Source of the DNA: Pseudaquidulcibacter saccharophilus | Lineage (GTDB): Bacteria > Pseudomonadota > Alphaproteobacteria > Caulobacterales > Aquidulcibacteraceae | Assembly (NCBI RefSeq): GCF_019455445.1 | Contig: NZ_JAHWUS010000001.1 | Span: 949,856 to 1,013,855 of the forward strand | Direction: 5' to 3' | DNA: 64,000 nt | Part shown: positions 1-8,235 of the stretch, piece after piece | Layout: each line of letters begins with the position of its first letter | Numbering within the stretch: position 1 is the first letter of the stretch | The notes under the pieces: generated by a model | Databases searched by the model: none | The model's input: only the letters and a program-made list of their open reading frames with translations | What the model was told of the DNA's origin: nothing | Program-made: the position numbers and the translations under genes

Positions 1-606
1 CAAAAGACTGGCGTAAATACCTTCAAACATGACATGGGTATGTTGATTTCATCGCCCAATGCACAGGTTTATTATCATGCGGATATGCCATTGGTTTTAT
101 TGGTGCAAATTCGCGGAACTAAAAAAGTTTATTTATATCCGCCAGAAGATCCTTACCTTACTGATGAACAGATGGAAAGCATCGCCATCAAAGAAAAGGA
201 CGAGCAATTACGCCCAAAACCAGAATGGGATAATGATTGCCTTTTAATTCATGATTTAAAACCAGGTGAGCTTCTAACATGGCGGCAAAATGCACCGCAT
301 CGCATTGAAAACCACGACTGCGTCAATGTCTCTTTCTCAACCGAATTTTTGACAACCGAGGCTTTGATACGTGCCAACACGCTTTATGCCAATGGCTGTC
401 TTCGCCGTTATTTTGGCTTGAAGCCGTCTTTTAAAAATTCACCATCTTTTGTGAATTATCTAAAAGTTATTTATGCGCGCATTGTAAAACTTATGGGCGG
501 GTATAAGGGAAAAAATACGTTGCCGGTTCCTCATTTTACGCTTGATAAAGAGAATTTAGGCAAGTTGAACTTTGATAAAGACTATGATGCCAGCGTTTTG
601 AATTAA
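1..606 (+). CDS. Cupin/JmjC-like domain protein, 3' part
   Basis: The reading frame is open from the first base, so the N-terminus lies outside the window and the ATG at 34 is internal. The visible part looks like a JmjC-type cupin: an HxD pair (YYHADMP) is followed by the VQIRGTKKVYLYPP strand, and a second histidine appears in the WRQNAPHRIEN stretch. In related 2-oxoglutarate/Fe(II) enzymes these positions are metal ligands. The substrate cannot be deduced; such proteins are often annotated only as cupin-like or as transcriptional regulators. A rho-independent terminator follows 40 bases after the stop. The family call is moderately sure, the function unknown. Confidence 0.6.
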   Translation, partial: QKTGVNTFKHDMGMLISSPNAQVYYHADMPLVLLVQIRGTKKVYLYPPEDPYLTDEQMESIAIKEKDEQLRPKPEWDNDCLLIHDLKPGELLTWRQNAPHRIENHDCVNVSFSTEFLTTEALIRANTLYANGCLRRYFGLKPSFKNSPSFVNYLKVIYARIVKLMGGYKGKNTLPVPHFTLDKENLGKLNFDKDYDASVLN

Positions 607-647
607 TAAACGCGGTAACTTAAAATATAGTTTTGTTTTAAAGCTAC

Positions 648-677
648 AAAAAGGGGGCGTCATTCGCCCCTTTTTAT
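648..677 (+). terminator. Rho-independent terminator of the cupin-like gene
   Basis: An A-rich and G-rich arm (648–659) pairs with a C-rich and T-rich arm (665–675) around a five-base loop, and the right arm runs into a T tract. It lies about 40 bases after the stop at 606. Confidence 0.75.
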
Positions 678-938
678 TATTTATAGATATAGTATAAATG
701 AATATTTTTCAAATATTAACAAGTCTATATTGTATGAATATATGATATTTGCGATTTATTAAGTATAACTATAATGTAAATGCGCTATATATTACTTGAT
801 TTGGTGGAAAATATGTCGCCAAATCTTTTATAAAATTAATTGTATTTAATCTATATTTTTAACATTAATTAAACATTGTATTGATACTTTAGTAGATAAA
901 ATAATAAACTGGGCAATATAATAAGTTGGGTTGAAAAT
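678..938. other. AT-rich intergenic leader before tadG
   Basis: This stretch of about 260 bases is very AT-rich and holds no credible coding frame; a short minus-strand frame overlapping it runs antisense into tadG. Direct TTAA-type sequences occur near 860–875, but the spacing does not match a clean CtrA site. It probably carries the tadG promoter, which I cannot pinpoint. Confidence 0.4.
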
Positions 939-2729
939 ATGTATGCGTTAAAAACTGCCATGGAGTATGTGGCAAGATTACAGCGTGGCTTTATAAAACT
1001 ATCAAAAAATAGCCGCGCGAACGTTGCAATTTTATTTGCGCTTGCGAGTATTCCAATTGCGGGTTTCATCGCAACTGGCGTTGAGATTGCGCGCATCACA
1101 AACGCTAAACAACAGCTTCAGGCCGCAACAGATGCTGCCGCAATTGATAACACAACAAATGGTCGCGGTAGCGATGCCGATGCCGTAGCCTATGCAAAGA
1201 ATTTCGTTAAAGCATCTATCGGTGCAAATGCACAAGTTGGTGATATCACAATCGGTAAATATACCGAAAACGGCACAGAAATGATGGGTCTTGTAGTTGA
1301 TGCAAAGCTGGACTCAATTTTTGCCGGTGTTATTGGCATCGATAAATTTGATATTAAAACCAGCTCTGGCGCAACCGCAGCGATGGGGCCAAATGAGATT
1401 GTTTTTGTTCTCGATACCACTGGTTCAATGGCGCAAAATAACCGTATGGTGAACCTAAAAGCGGCCGTTAAAAACGTTTTAAGCCAATTGCAACCGCAAA
1501 GTGCCAATGGCAATGTAAAGGTTGGTATCGTGCCATTCAATACAATGGTTAAGATGCAGCCATCAACATCATATAATAATGTGAATTATGGCAGTGCGGA
1601 CACTTGGTATGGCTGTGACAGCACAAAAGGCTCAACATCATGGCCTAGTTGCTGGGTGGCATTTGCGCAACGCGATGCAATGTGTAAAAACGCAACCAAT
1701 CGTGTGGCTTGTAATGATAATGCCGTTTATTATGAAACCAAGGTTACATGGTCTGGCTCAAACGCAACTTATTATCAGGTTGCAAAATCTTATGAGATGA
1801 TAAACGGCAAATATACCATTTATGTTCAAAGCGCTAAATGGTCATATTATGGTGGTTCTTGTAATAATTCATATACCGATGAAACTGGTTATCATTGTAG
1901 CTCAAGTAATTCATCAGAAAAGCTAACCAATGAATCATATACCGTTTACACAAATCAGGCAAACCTAAGCAATTATAATTCGAACCCTGGTGCTCAATAT
2001 ACCAAGATGCCGAATTATATGACATATATTCCGGCGCTATCTAATGGTTTTGCTGGTACTTATGAAGTGTATGGCAATTCAAATGATATTACTTGGAACT
2101 ATACAAATTATAACTCTAGCACTCAACGCAAAGGGTTCCACCCCGCTACACCGGATCATAAGGATTTATGGACAGGTTGTATCTATGACCGTGACCAACC
2201 GCATGATACCGATGCCGCAGAGGCAAAGCCAGGTGATAAATCAACATGGTACACCGCAAGATTATGCGATTATGAACCGTTGGAAACTGTTATGGGGCTT
2301 ACCACAGATTTTGACGCACTAAACGCAAAAGTTGATGCATTAAAGCCAGCAGGTAATACCAACATTACAATTGGTTTGCAGTTTGCAATGGAGGTATTGT
2401 CACCATCATTACCATATAGTGACGGCGCCGCCTTTAGCGATAAATCAACCAGAAAAACCATCATCCTTGTAACAGATGGTGCGAATACCAAAAACCGTTG
2501 GACATCAAGTGCAAGCACAATTAACGCACGTACTAAATTGGCATGTCAAAACGCGAAGGATTTGGGGATTACAATGTTTGTTATCAAACTTGAAGAAGGC
2601 GATGATAGCTTGCTTGAAGGTTGTGCAACTAAACCACCTTATTACTTCGATTTGACTGGATCTTCACAAATTGGCGCTGCGCTACAATCAGTATTGCAGT
2701 CAATGGGTGAAACCCGCATAACAAGATAG
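939..2729 (+). CDS. TadG-like Flp pilus assembly protein with vWA domain
   Basis: The product has 596 residues. Residues about 24–70 form the TadE/TadG N-terminal segment: a basic stretch, one membrane helix, then the AKQQLQAATDAAA motif. A von Willebrand A domain starts near residue 150 with a MIDAS-like DTTGS (canonical DxSxS) and resumes near 505 with ILVTDGANT. Between these lies an insertion of some 240 residues rich in Tyr, Asn, Ser and Trp with several Cys. TadG-like proteins are membrane-anchored and face the periplasm, where they assist Tad pilus assembly or surface adhesion. No other tad gene is in the window, so this is an orphan copy. The ATG at 939 has no strong ribosome site. 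Confidence 0.8.
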   Translation: MYALKTAMEYVARLQRGFIKLSKNSRANVAILFALASIPIAGFIATGVEIARITNAKQQLQAATDAAAIDNTTNGRGSDADAVAYAKNFVKASIGANAQVGDITIGKYTENGTEMMGLVVDAKLDSIFAGVIGIDKFDIKTSSGATAAMGPNEIVFVLDTTGSMAQNNRMVNLKAAVKNVLSQLQPQSANGNVKVGIVPFNTMVKMQPSTSYNNVNYGSADTWYGCDSTKGSTSWPSCWVAFAQRDAMCKNATNRVACNDNAVYYETKVTWSGSNATYYQVAKSYEMINGKYTIYVQSAKWSYYGGSCNNSYTDETGYHCSSSNSSEKLTNESYTVYTNQANLSNYNSNPGAQYTKMPNYMTYIPALSNGFAGTYEVYGNSNDITWNYTNYNSSTQRKGFHPATPDHKDLWTGCIYDRDQPHDTDAAEAKPGDKSTWYTARLCDYEPLETVMGLTTDFDALNAKVDALKPAGNTNITIGLQFAMEVLSPSLPYSDGAAFSDKSTRKTIILVTDGANTKNRWTSSASTINARTKLACQNAKDLGITMFVIKLEEGDDSLLEGCATKPPYYFDLTGSSQIGAALQSVLQSMGETRITR

Positions 2730-2731
2730 CT

Positions 2732-2745
2732 TGGCGTATACGCCA
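2732..2745. repeat. 14-bp perfect palindrome just after tadG
   Basis: TGGCGTATACGCCA is fully self-complementary and begins three bases after the tadG stop codon. It has no loop, so a protein-binding site is as likely as an RNA fold. It precedes the larger hairpin at 2782–2815. Confidence 0.5.
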
Positions 2746-2781
2746 GAAGTCGAAGCCATGACGGGCTTGTAAAGGTCAATG

Positions 2782-2815
2782 CTTCCCTGTTATTATGCGA
2801 TTAATAACAGGGAAG
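2782..2815 (+). promoter_or_regulatory. Perfect 14-bp stem hairpin masking a ribosome site
   Basis: The arm CTTCCCTGTTATTA (2782–2795) is the exact reverse complement of 2802–2815, with a six-base loop. The right arm ends in GGGAAG, the only Shine–Dalgarno-like sequence for the ATG at 2820. The ribosome site would therefore be base-paired in the RNA. No T tract follows, which argues against a simple terminator. Confidence 0.7.
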
Positions 2816-2819
2816 AAAC

Positions 2820-2918
2820 ATGATAAAATTACCGCAAATTCTTATTGCCTTTGGGCTTTTTACTTTGGGTGCTTTAACGCCCAAAATCGCCGATTTTATT
2901 GCGGCATTATTTAAGTAA
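2820..2918 (+). CDS. Candidate 32-residue membrane microprotein
   Basis: A short open frame encodes 32 residues beginning MIKLPQILIAFG and ending FIAALFK. One hydrophobic helix spans about residues 4–30, with a lysine near each end. GGGAAG sits four bases before the ATG, embedded in the right arm of a perfect hairpin. I do not recognise the sequence. It could be a single-pass membrane microprotein under translational control, or chance. Support comes from the ribosome site, its spacing and the amphipathic ends; there is no homology evidence. Confidence 0.4.
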   Translation: MIKLPQILIAFGLFTLGALTPKIADFIAALFK

Positions 2919-2961
2919 AAATTTAAATATAAAAAATCTAATTGATTTATCGTTTTTTAAC

Positions 2962-2991
2962 TTGACAAAATCACCGTTTAGTGAGGCAATA
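2962..2991 (+). promoter_or_regulatory. Candidate sigma70-type promoter for the DUF2189 gene
   Basis: TTGACA at 2962–2967 is a perfect −35 box. A −10-like AT-rich CAATAT lies about 18–19 bases downstream. It is 55–85 bases before the DUF2189 start at 3047. The −10 match is imperfect. Confidence 0.4.
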
Positions 2992-3046
2992 TGTCGCATT
3001 AAACCAAGAACGCATCAAAGCGCGAATATAATGTCAGGAGAGAGAA

Positions 3047-3826
3047 ATGATTATCGGTACACTAAATACCGCCGGCGTGGGCGGGTTAAAAATCCGCAAA
3101 CTTTCCCGTGATTCACATTGGCAATGGCTAAAGGATGGTTGGTCTGATTTAAAACGAAGCCGTACGCCAAGTTTTGAGGTTGGCGGTCTTGTGGTTGCGA
3201 TTTCACTTATAATCATTTCGGCACTTTATTTTTCCGGTTATGCCGCGATGATACCGGTTGCGGGTGGGGCGTTTGCCTTTGCCGCGCCAATTATTGCGTC
3301 ATTGATTTATGCAATTTCAAGCGGTTTGGAAAATTGGGCGCGGGTTGATGATTTGTATCAAGCGCCATTCAAGCCAAAATCTGGTTCGCAAATTGCGTTC
3401 ATTGGCTTCTTCCTTGGCTTTATGGTTTTGGTATGGTTGCGGGTTGCAACTTTGCTTTATGCCTTTACCTATGGTTCGGGCGATATGATGGGGCATAATG
3501 ACTTTATAAACTTTGTGCTTAATACACCCCAAGGCATGATGATGGCTGTTGTGGGAACAATTTTGGGCGCAATGTTGGCGATAATTGCTTTTGTATTTTC
3601 GGCGGTTTCAATCCCACTTACTTATGATCGTGAAATTGATGCCTTTACAGCAATGGCAACATCTTACCGCGCTGTTATGGCCAATAAAACCCTAATGTTT
3701 TCATGGGCCTTTGTAATTGCTGTCATGCTAGTTTTATCGGCGTTTTTTGCCTTTGTGCCATTGATTGTAATCTTCCCTTGGTTGGGTCATGTTACATGGC
3801 GCGCATATCGGGAGTTGGTGGAATAA
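3047..3826 (+). CDS. DUF2189 family integral membrane protein
   Basis: The 259-residue product opens with a cytoplasmic stretch carrying the W-x-KDGWSDLKRS pattern of DUF2189 proteins (a single long RDGW-type segment before the first helix). About six hydrophobic segments follow, starting near residues 45, 70, 115, 160, 205 and 225. Family members are inner-membrane proteins of unknown role, often annotated as cytochrome c oxidase subunit I-like. The ATG is fixed by AGGAGAG seven bases upstream. The next gene is on the opposite strand and ends six bases away, so the two units converge. Confidence 0.75.
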   Translation: MIIGTLNTAGVGGLKIRKLSRDSHWQWLKDGWSDLKRSRTPSFEVGGLVVAISLIIISALYFSGYAAMIPVAGGAFAFAAPIIASLIYAISSGLENWARVDDLYQAPFKPKSGSQIAFIGFFLGFMVLVWLRVATLLYAFTYGSGDMMGHNDFINFVLNTPQGMMMAVVGTILGAMLAIIAFVFSAVSIPLTYDREIDAFTAMATSYRAVMANKTLMFSWAFVIAVMLVLSAFFAFVPLIVIFPWLGHVTWRAYRELVE

Positions 3827-3831
3827 TCTAT

Positions 3832-4044
3832 CTAATTAGATATTTCCCAACCAAAAACCTCAAGAAGCGTAACATTGAAAACGCCGGCGATTTTGAAAGC
3901 AACCTCAAGAGACGGGGAATATTTCCCCGTCTCTATGGCTGCGATGGTTTGGCGGGTTACGCCAACTTTTTCGCCTAATTCGCCCTGAGACATTTCACCA
4001 TTCATAAAGCGCAATGTGCGGATATTATTTGTAATTTTACCCAT
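3832..4044 (-). CDS. Small XRE-family HTH transcriptional regulator
   Basis: The protein is 70 residues long and nearly all of it is one Cro/CI helix-turn-helix: [21 protein letters not shown], then [14 protein letters not shown]. This matches the compact YozG/YgzD-type regulators that are encoded beside a small membrane protein. It starts two bases after the upstream membrane gene (4047–4472), so the two are one transcript. By family analogy it may repress its own operon; inverted repeats at 4483–4517 are candidate operators. Confidence 0.8.
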   Translation of the reverse strand: MGKITNNIRTLRFMNGEMSQGELGEKVGVTRQTIAAIETGKYSPSLEVAFKIAGVFNVTLLEVFGWEISN

Positions 4045-4046
4045 AA

Positions 4047-4472
4047 TTATGCGCCTTTTCTATAACCCCAAATAACCAGTGAATATTGAACAAATTCGGC
4101 AATAACAATCATGAATAATGCTGAATTTACAATTTTCCACCCCGTTCCCAAAAATGGCAATACAATGCCAACCATGATAATACCTGCCATTAGAACATAA
4201 TAAGCAACACTCATAGAATTTTGGGAAATGGCGCGGTCACGCTCGTCCATTTTTGCTTTGGCATCAATTGGGGTTTTAAAGCGGAAATAGAGATGCCCAA
4301 CAATTAAAATCGCAACCTGTATTGCAACAATTTCTGTGAATAAAATAAGCGTTGTTAAATCGGTAATTGGCTTATTATTCAAGCTGGCAACGATAACAAA
4401 CGTAAAATAAATTCCGTATGCGATTATCATTGCACCCAATGACAACCATGCAATCTTCTCCCGATATGGCAT
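4047..4472 (-). CDS. Four-helix membrane protein paired with the HTH regulator
   Basis: About 141 residues with four hydrophobic segments (near residues 8–28, 36–58, 86–106 and 112–134) and a charged loop containing KMDERDRAI between helices 2 and 3. This resembles DUF2178-like membrane proteins, which commonly sit next to small XRE regulators. The start was chosen as the ATG of MPYREK because GGAGG lies five bases upstream; the ATG four codons earlier overlaps that ribosome site. It is first in a two-gene operon with the HTH gene. The molecular role is unknown. Confidence 0.65.
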   Translation of the reverse strand: MPYREKIAWLSLGAMIIAYGIYFTFVIVASLNNKPITDLTTLILFTEIVAIQVAILIVGHLYFRFKTPIDAKAKMDERDRAISQNSMSVAYYVLMAGIIMVGIVLPFLGTGWKIVNSALFMIVIAEFVQYSLVIWGYRKGA

Positions 4473-4482
4473 ATTAACCTCC

Positions 4483-4517
4483 ATTACTTATAAAAGTAAT
4501 GTTAGATATTTTTAACA
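4483..4517 (-). promoter_or_regulatory. Paired inverted repeats, candidate operator of the HTH operon
   Basis: Two adjacent dyads lie directly in front of the membrane-protein start: ATTACTT–4 bases–AAGTAAT (4483–4500) and TGTTA–8 bases–TAACA (4500–4517). They share one base and cover the ribosome-site-proximal leader. That position suits autoregulation by the downstream XRE protein. This is inference from symmetry and position. Confidence 0.45.
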
Positions 4518-4568
4518 TAGAGTCAAATTATTTTTACATAATGTTGATTTAATATGACATGGATTGAA

Positions 4569-5984
4569 TTATTTATTATCCCAACCGCCCCCTAATGCTT
4601 TGAAAAGCGATACTAATTGGCTTTGTGCCTGTGTTTCGACTTGGATATTGCTTATTTGCAAATCTTTTAAAGCTCTTTCCGCGTCCAAAAGCTCTAGCTT
4701 GGAAATATCACCCGCTTTGAAACGCTTTAATTGATGCTGGTAAAAGTCATTTTGCGCCTTTATCGCGTCCTGCTTTGCGGCGATTGTATCGGTTGATGCT
4801 TTATAGCCATTAAGGGCGCGCTCGGAGTCAGCAAGGGCTGTGATGACAGATTTCGAATATTCATCCATCGCCTGTTTATCACGCGCTTCTGCTGCGTTTA
4901 CCTGCGCGGTTACCCGCCCACTATCGAAAATTCGCCATTGAATGCCGGGTACAATTGTGGTCGCAAGTGATGAATAATCAAACGCCTTATTCAAATCCAT
5001 AGTTTCCCAACCTGCATGGGCAGAGATTGTGAATTTTGGATAATATTCCGCTTTGGTTGCCGCGATTTGTGATGCAGTCATTTGTAATTTTGCTTCTGCC
5101 GCTTGGATATCTGGGCGACGTTCAAGCAATTCGGCACGCTGACCAATGGGGAACGCAAATAATTTAGGGTTTTGAACAGGGGTTGAAAGCAAATATAATG
5201 TGCTTTCGGGCGGCTTTCCTAAAAGGGTAGCAATCGCAAAGCATAAATCACGCCGCTTTGCTTCTAGGGCGGGGATTTGGCTTTCATAATTTTCACGCTT
5301 GGCGATGATTTCATCTGTGTCCTTGTGTGAGATATCACCCTTTTGCACACGGATTTTTAAGAGCGCGATACTTTGGTCAAGATTGTCCAAATATTCACGG
5401 GTTGCCGCAAGTTGGCGAGTAGTATTATTAAGTTCAAAATAATTGCGCCCAATTTCGGCGGCGATTGACATTTTTGTGGCTTCGCGCCCGTAAATTTGCG
5501 CTTTTATTGCGGCATCGGTTGCATCAATTTGGTTTTTAAGTCCGCCAAAAACATCAATTTCCCAGCTTGCATCAAAACCATATTGATAAACAGTTTGATC
5601 GCGCGAAACCCCTGGAAGTTTGGTAATCGGCATTGCGCCATTTTCGCTAAGCTGATTTTGTGAGACCTTTGCCCCAACCCCCACAGCAGGGCCAAGACCG
5701 GCGCGGGAAAATTGGTTTTGTGCGCGCGCTTCTTCAATGCGGTGGGTGGCAAGGGCGACATCGTAATTTTGTGCCATTGCCTCATCAATCAATGCAGTAA
5801 GTGTGGGGTCGTTGAATGCCAACCACCATTTTGAAAGTTCAACATCTTTGATGGGAACATTAGGTAATTTTGCCATAGATGCGCCAGTTTTTATATTCGG
5901 CACATTGGGTTTTGCACTTTCAAAATGGGCGCAGCCACCAATAAAAACTAATGCGAATAATGGGATAAAAAACTGCTGTTTCAT
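4569..5984 (-). CDS. Outer-membrane efflux lipoprotein (NodT/OprM, TolC family)
   Basis: This 471-residue protein starts with a lipoprotein signal whose lipobox FIGGC gives Cys18. Two OEP repeats follow, each with long heptad-like helices and the ARAQNQ and AEAKLQMTASQIAATKAEYYP patterns typical of RND/ABC exit ducts. It forms the trimeric outer-membrane channel of a tripartite pump. Its ATG overlaps the stop of the upstream permease by four bases, making it the last gene of the exporter operon. YbhGFSR systems in enterobacteria lack a linked duct, so this operon is more self-contained. Confidence 0.9.
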   Translation of the reverse strand: MKQQFFIPLFALVFIGGCAHFESAKPNVPNIKTGASMAKLPNVPIKDVELSKWWLAFNDPTLTALIDEAMAQNYDVALATHRIEEARAQNQFSRAGLGPAVGVGAKVSQNQLSENGAMPITKLPGVSRDQTVYQYGFDASWEIDVFGGLKNQIDATDAAIKAQIYGREATKMSIAAEIGRNYFELNNTTRQLAATREYLDNLDQSIALLKIRVQKGDISHKDTDEIIAKRENYESQIPALEAKRRDLCFAIATLLGKPPESTLYLLSTPVQNPKLFAFPIGQRAELLERRPDIQAAEAKLQMTASQIAATKAEYYPKFTISAHAGWETMDLNKAFDYSSLATTIVPGIQWRIFDSGRVTAQVNAAEARDKQAMDEYSKSVITALADSERALNGYKASTDTIAAKQDAIKAQNDFYQHQLKRFKAGDISKLELLDAERALKDLQISNIQVETQAQSQLVSLFKALGGGWDNK

Positions 5985-7093
5985 TGCAATTTATTCCTTA
6001 CGATAAAATAAGATGCGGTAAGTGATAATGTGCCAATAATCATTAATGACATAAGTGACGGCAGAACATCCATAAAACCTTGCCCTTTAAGGAAAAGCCC
6101 CTGCACAATGCGCAATGTATAAAGATTAGGGATGGATAGGGCGATGTCTTGTAAAAATTGCGGCATATTTTCATAGGGTGTCGCAAAACCAGACATTAAA
6201 ACCATTGGCACCATAATGGTAAACACGCCCAAAATTGCTTGCTGTTGCGTTTGCGAAAAAGCCGAAATAATTAAACCAAGCCCAATCACCGCATAGACAT
6301 GCACAAAGAGCGACAATAACAAAAGAAAGAAATTACCCGTAAATGGCACGCCAAAAAACGTAAGTGCCGCAAAAACCATAAACAACCCCAACGGCGGGCC
6401 AATAATCATGGCTGGCATTGCCTTGGCTATAATTATTTCAAGATAGGTGGCGGGTGAAACCAATAATTGATCAAATGTCCCTAATTCACGTTCGCGCGCA
6501 ATTGACATAGAGGTTACACCAAGTGCCGAAATAGAAACCAAAAGTGGCGCAAGCGATGGCACAACAAACCAAAAGTAATTCAATGTCGGGTTAAACCAAT
6601 ATCTTATGCCCGTTCTGTCGGGGTTTTTGTCAACCGCAGTCTTGGTAAAAACCCCCATGGAATTGGCGATGGTTTCAATATATGAAACCACAATTTGACC
6701 GGCATTGGCGCGCCGACCATCAACAATCAATTCGATTTTTGGTGGGGTTTTATTGATTATATCGCGTGAAAAGTTTTGGGGAATTATAATCCCAACCAGA
6801 TTTTTCCCGTTCACAATACTTTGTTCGATTTCTTCTTGAGAATGAACGGCAGCGATTTTGCCAACAAATTTCGATGCGGCAATTGAAGAAACAAATTCTT
6901 GGGCATAGCTGCCGCCATCCATATCATAAACGCCAATATCAATGTTCTTAACGTCAAGGGTTACGGCAAAACTAAAAATGAATAATTGCATTAATGGCGG
7001 TGCAATAAGGCCAACACGAGCTTGTTTATCGCGTAATACGCATAAAAGCTCTTTGATAATTTGCGCCCATAAGGTTGGTGAAAACAGTTTCAT
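5981..7093 (-). CDS. ABC-2 type permease, YbhR-like
   Basis: 370 residues with the ABC-2 membrane architecture: one helix near residues 25–45, a periplasmic domain of about 130 residues, then five or six helices from about 175 on. The stretch SMSIARERELGTFDQLLVSP is the cytoplasmic coupling motif of YhhJ/YbhR permeases. It would pair with the adjacent homologous permease as a heterodimer driven by the double ATPase. Four-base overlaps join it to both neighbours, indicating translational coupling. Confidence 0.9.
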   Translation of the reverse strand: MKLFSPTLWAQIIKELLCVLRDKQARVGLIAPPLMQLFIFSFAVTLDVKNIDIGVYDMDGGSYAQEFVSSIAASKFVGKIAAVHSQEEIEQSIVNGKNLVGIIIPQNFSRDIINKTPPKIELIVDGRRANAGQIVVSYIETIANSMGVFTKTAVDKNPDRTGIRYWFNPTLNYFWFVVPSLAPLLVSISALGVTSMSIARERELGTFDQLLVSPATYLEIIIAKAMPAMIIGPPLGLFMVFAALTFFGVPFTGNFFLLLLSLFVHVYAVIGLGLIISAFSQTQQQAILGVFTIMVPMVLMSGFATPYENMPQFLQDIALSIPNLYTLRIVQGLFLKGQGFMDVLPSLMSLMIIGTLSLTASYFIVRNKLQ

Positions 7094-8235
7094 TTTTTAC
7101 CGTCCAATGTCGTTGCAGTCGCCCTAAAGGCAAGGAAAAAGAACAAGGCACCAATCAAAAGCATAAAGCCAATATTGGGTAAAATCACACTCCAGACATC
7201 GCCGACCAAAAACACCGAACGAAGTGATGAAACATAATATTTTGCCGCCACAATGTTACTCATAATCTGAAGCGGTAACGGCATTGATGAGGTTTCATAA
7301 ATAAAGCCAGATAACATCATTGCCGGCAAAAAACCTGCGAAAAGGGCAATTTGCGATGCCACAAATTGGTTTTTGGTTGCCGAAGAAATCAAGAGACCTT
7401 GTCCCAATGCCGGTATCAAAAACGCCGAAGACGCCGCAAATAAACCAAATAAAGAACCGCGCAATGGCACGCCAAAGGCAAAAACCGCCAAAAGCGTACA
7501 GATTGCGGTCGCAACTAATCCTAAAAGGAAATAGGGAATTAATTTACCCGCCAATATTTCAATCCGGCTGGCTGGGGTGGCCATTAATGCTTCCATTGTG
7601 CCGCGTTCAAATTCACGCGCCACCACCATCGCGGTCAAAAGCGTGCCAATCATGGTCATAACGATGGCAATTGCACCAGGGATTAATGTGCGTCTGCTTT
7701 CAATTTCGGCATTAAACCAATAGCGTGGAATGACCTCAATACGGTTTGCCATCGCGGCCTGAAACTGTGGGCTATTGGCAAAATTATCTTGCAACCATAA
7801 TTGCGCAACCCCCGCCGAAGCATTTGCAAGAAAACGGGCGGTGTTTGGCTGTGTGCCATCGGAAACAATTTCAACAATTGGACCAAGTGATGGTCTTGTT
7901 ATCCGTTCATCAAAATTTGCGGGTATTACGACAATGCCACGAATTGTGCCAATTTTGATTGCTTCTTGTGCTTCAACCATATCGCGCATTGGGTGCACCA
8001 CAAAATAGCGAGAACCCGAATATTTCGCGCTTATGGATTGTGCCTTTACGCTATCGCTTTGCCTAACCATACCAATCGGCAGGTTTCGAATATCAAGCGA
8101 TACCGCATAAGCAAATAACAAAAGTAAAATTATTGGCAAAAGCCCCGCCACCAAAAATGTTGATGGATCGCGCAGCATTTGTTTGGTTTCTTTGATGATT
8201 AATGCCCAAAGTCTTGAAAAGCTGAACCCCTTCAT
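7090..8235 (-). CDS. ABC-2 type permease, YbhS-like
   Basis: 381 residues; same topology as its downstream neighbour (helix near 25–45, periplasmic domain, then a helical bundle). The coupling segment reads VAREFERGTMEALMATP. This is the second half of the putative heterodimeric channel of the exporter. Its ATG overlaps the ATPase stop by four bases. In E. coli YbhGFSR has been linked to export of cationic compounds and antibiotics, but the substrate here is not evident from sequence. Confidence 0.9.
   Translation of the reverse strand: MKGFSFSRLWALIIKETKQMLRDPSTFLVAGLLPIILLLLFAYAVSLDIRNLPIGMVRQSDSVKAQSISAKYSGSRYFVVHPMRDMVEAQEAIKIGTIRGIVVIPANFDERITRPSLGPIVEIVSDGTQPNTARFLANASAGVAQLWLQDNFANSPQFQAAMANRIEVIPRYWFNAEIESRRTLIPGAIAIVMTMIGTLLTAMVVAREFERGTMEALMATPASRIEILAGKLIPYFLLGLVATAICTLLAVFAFGVPLRGSLFGLFAASSAFLIPALGQGLLISSATKNQFVASQIALFAGFLPAMMLSGFIYETSSMPLPLQIMSNIVAAKYYVSSLRSVFLVGDVWSVILPNIGFMLLIGALFFFLAFRATATTLDGKK

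Noticed and set aside
860-876. TTAA-spaced sequences before tadG resembling a CtrA site
   Set aside because: The spacing is six bases, not the seven of the CtrA consensus, and TTAA is common in this AT-rich leader.
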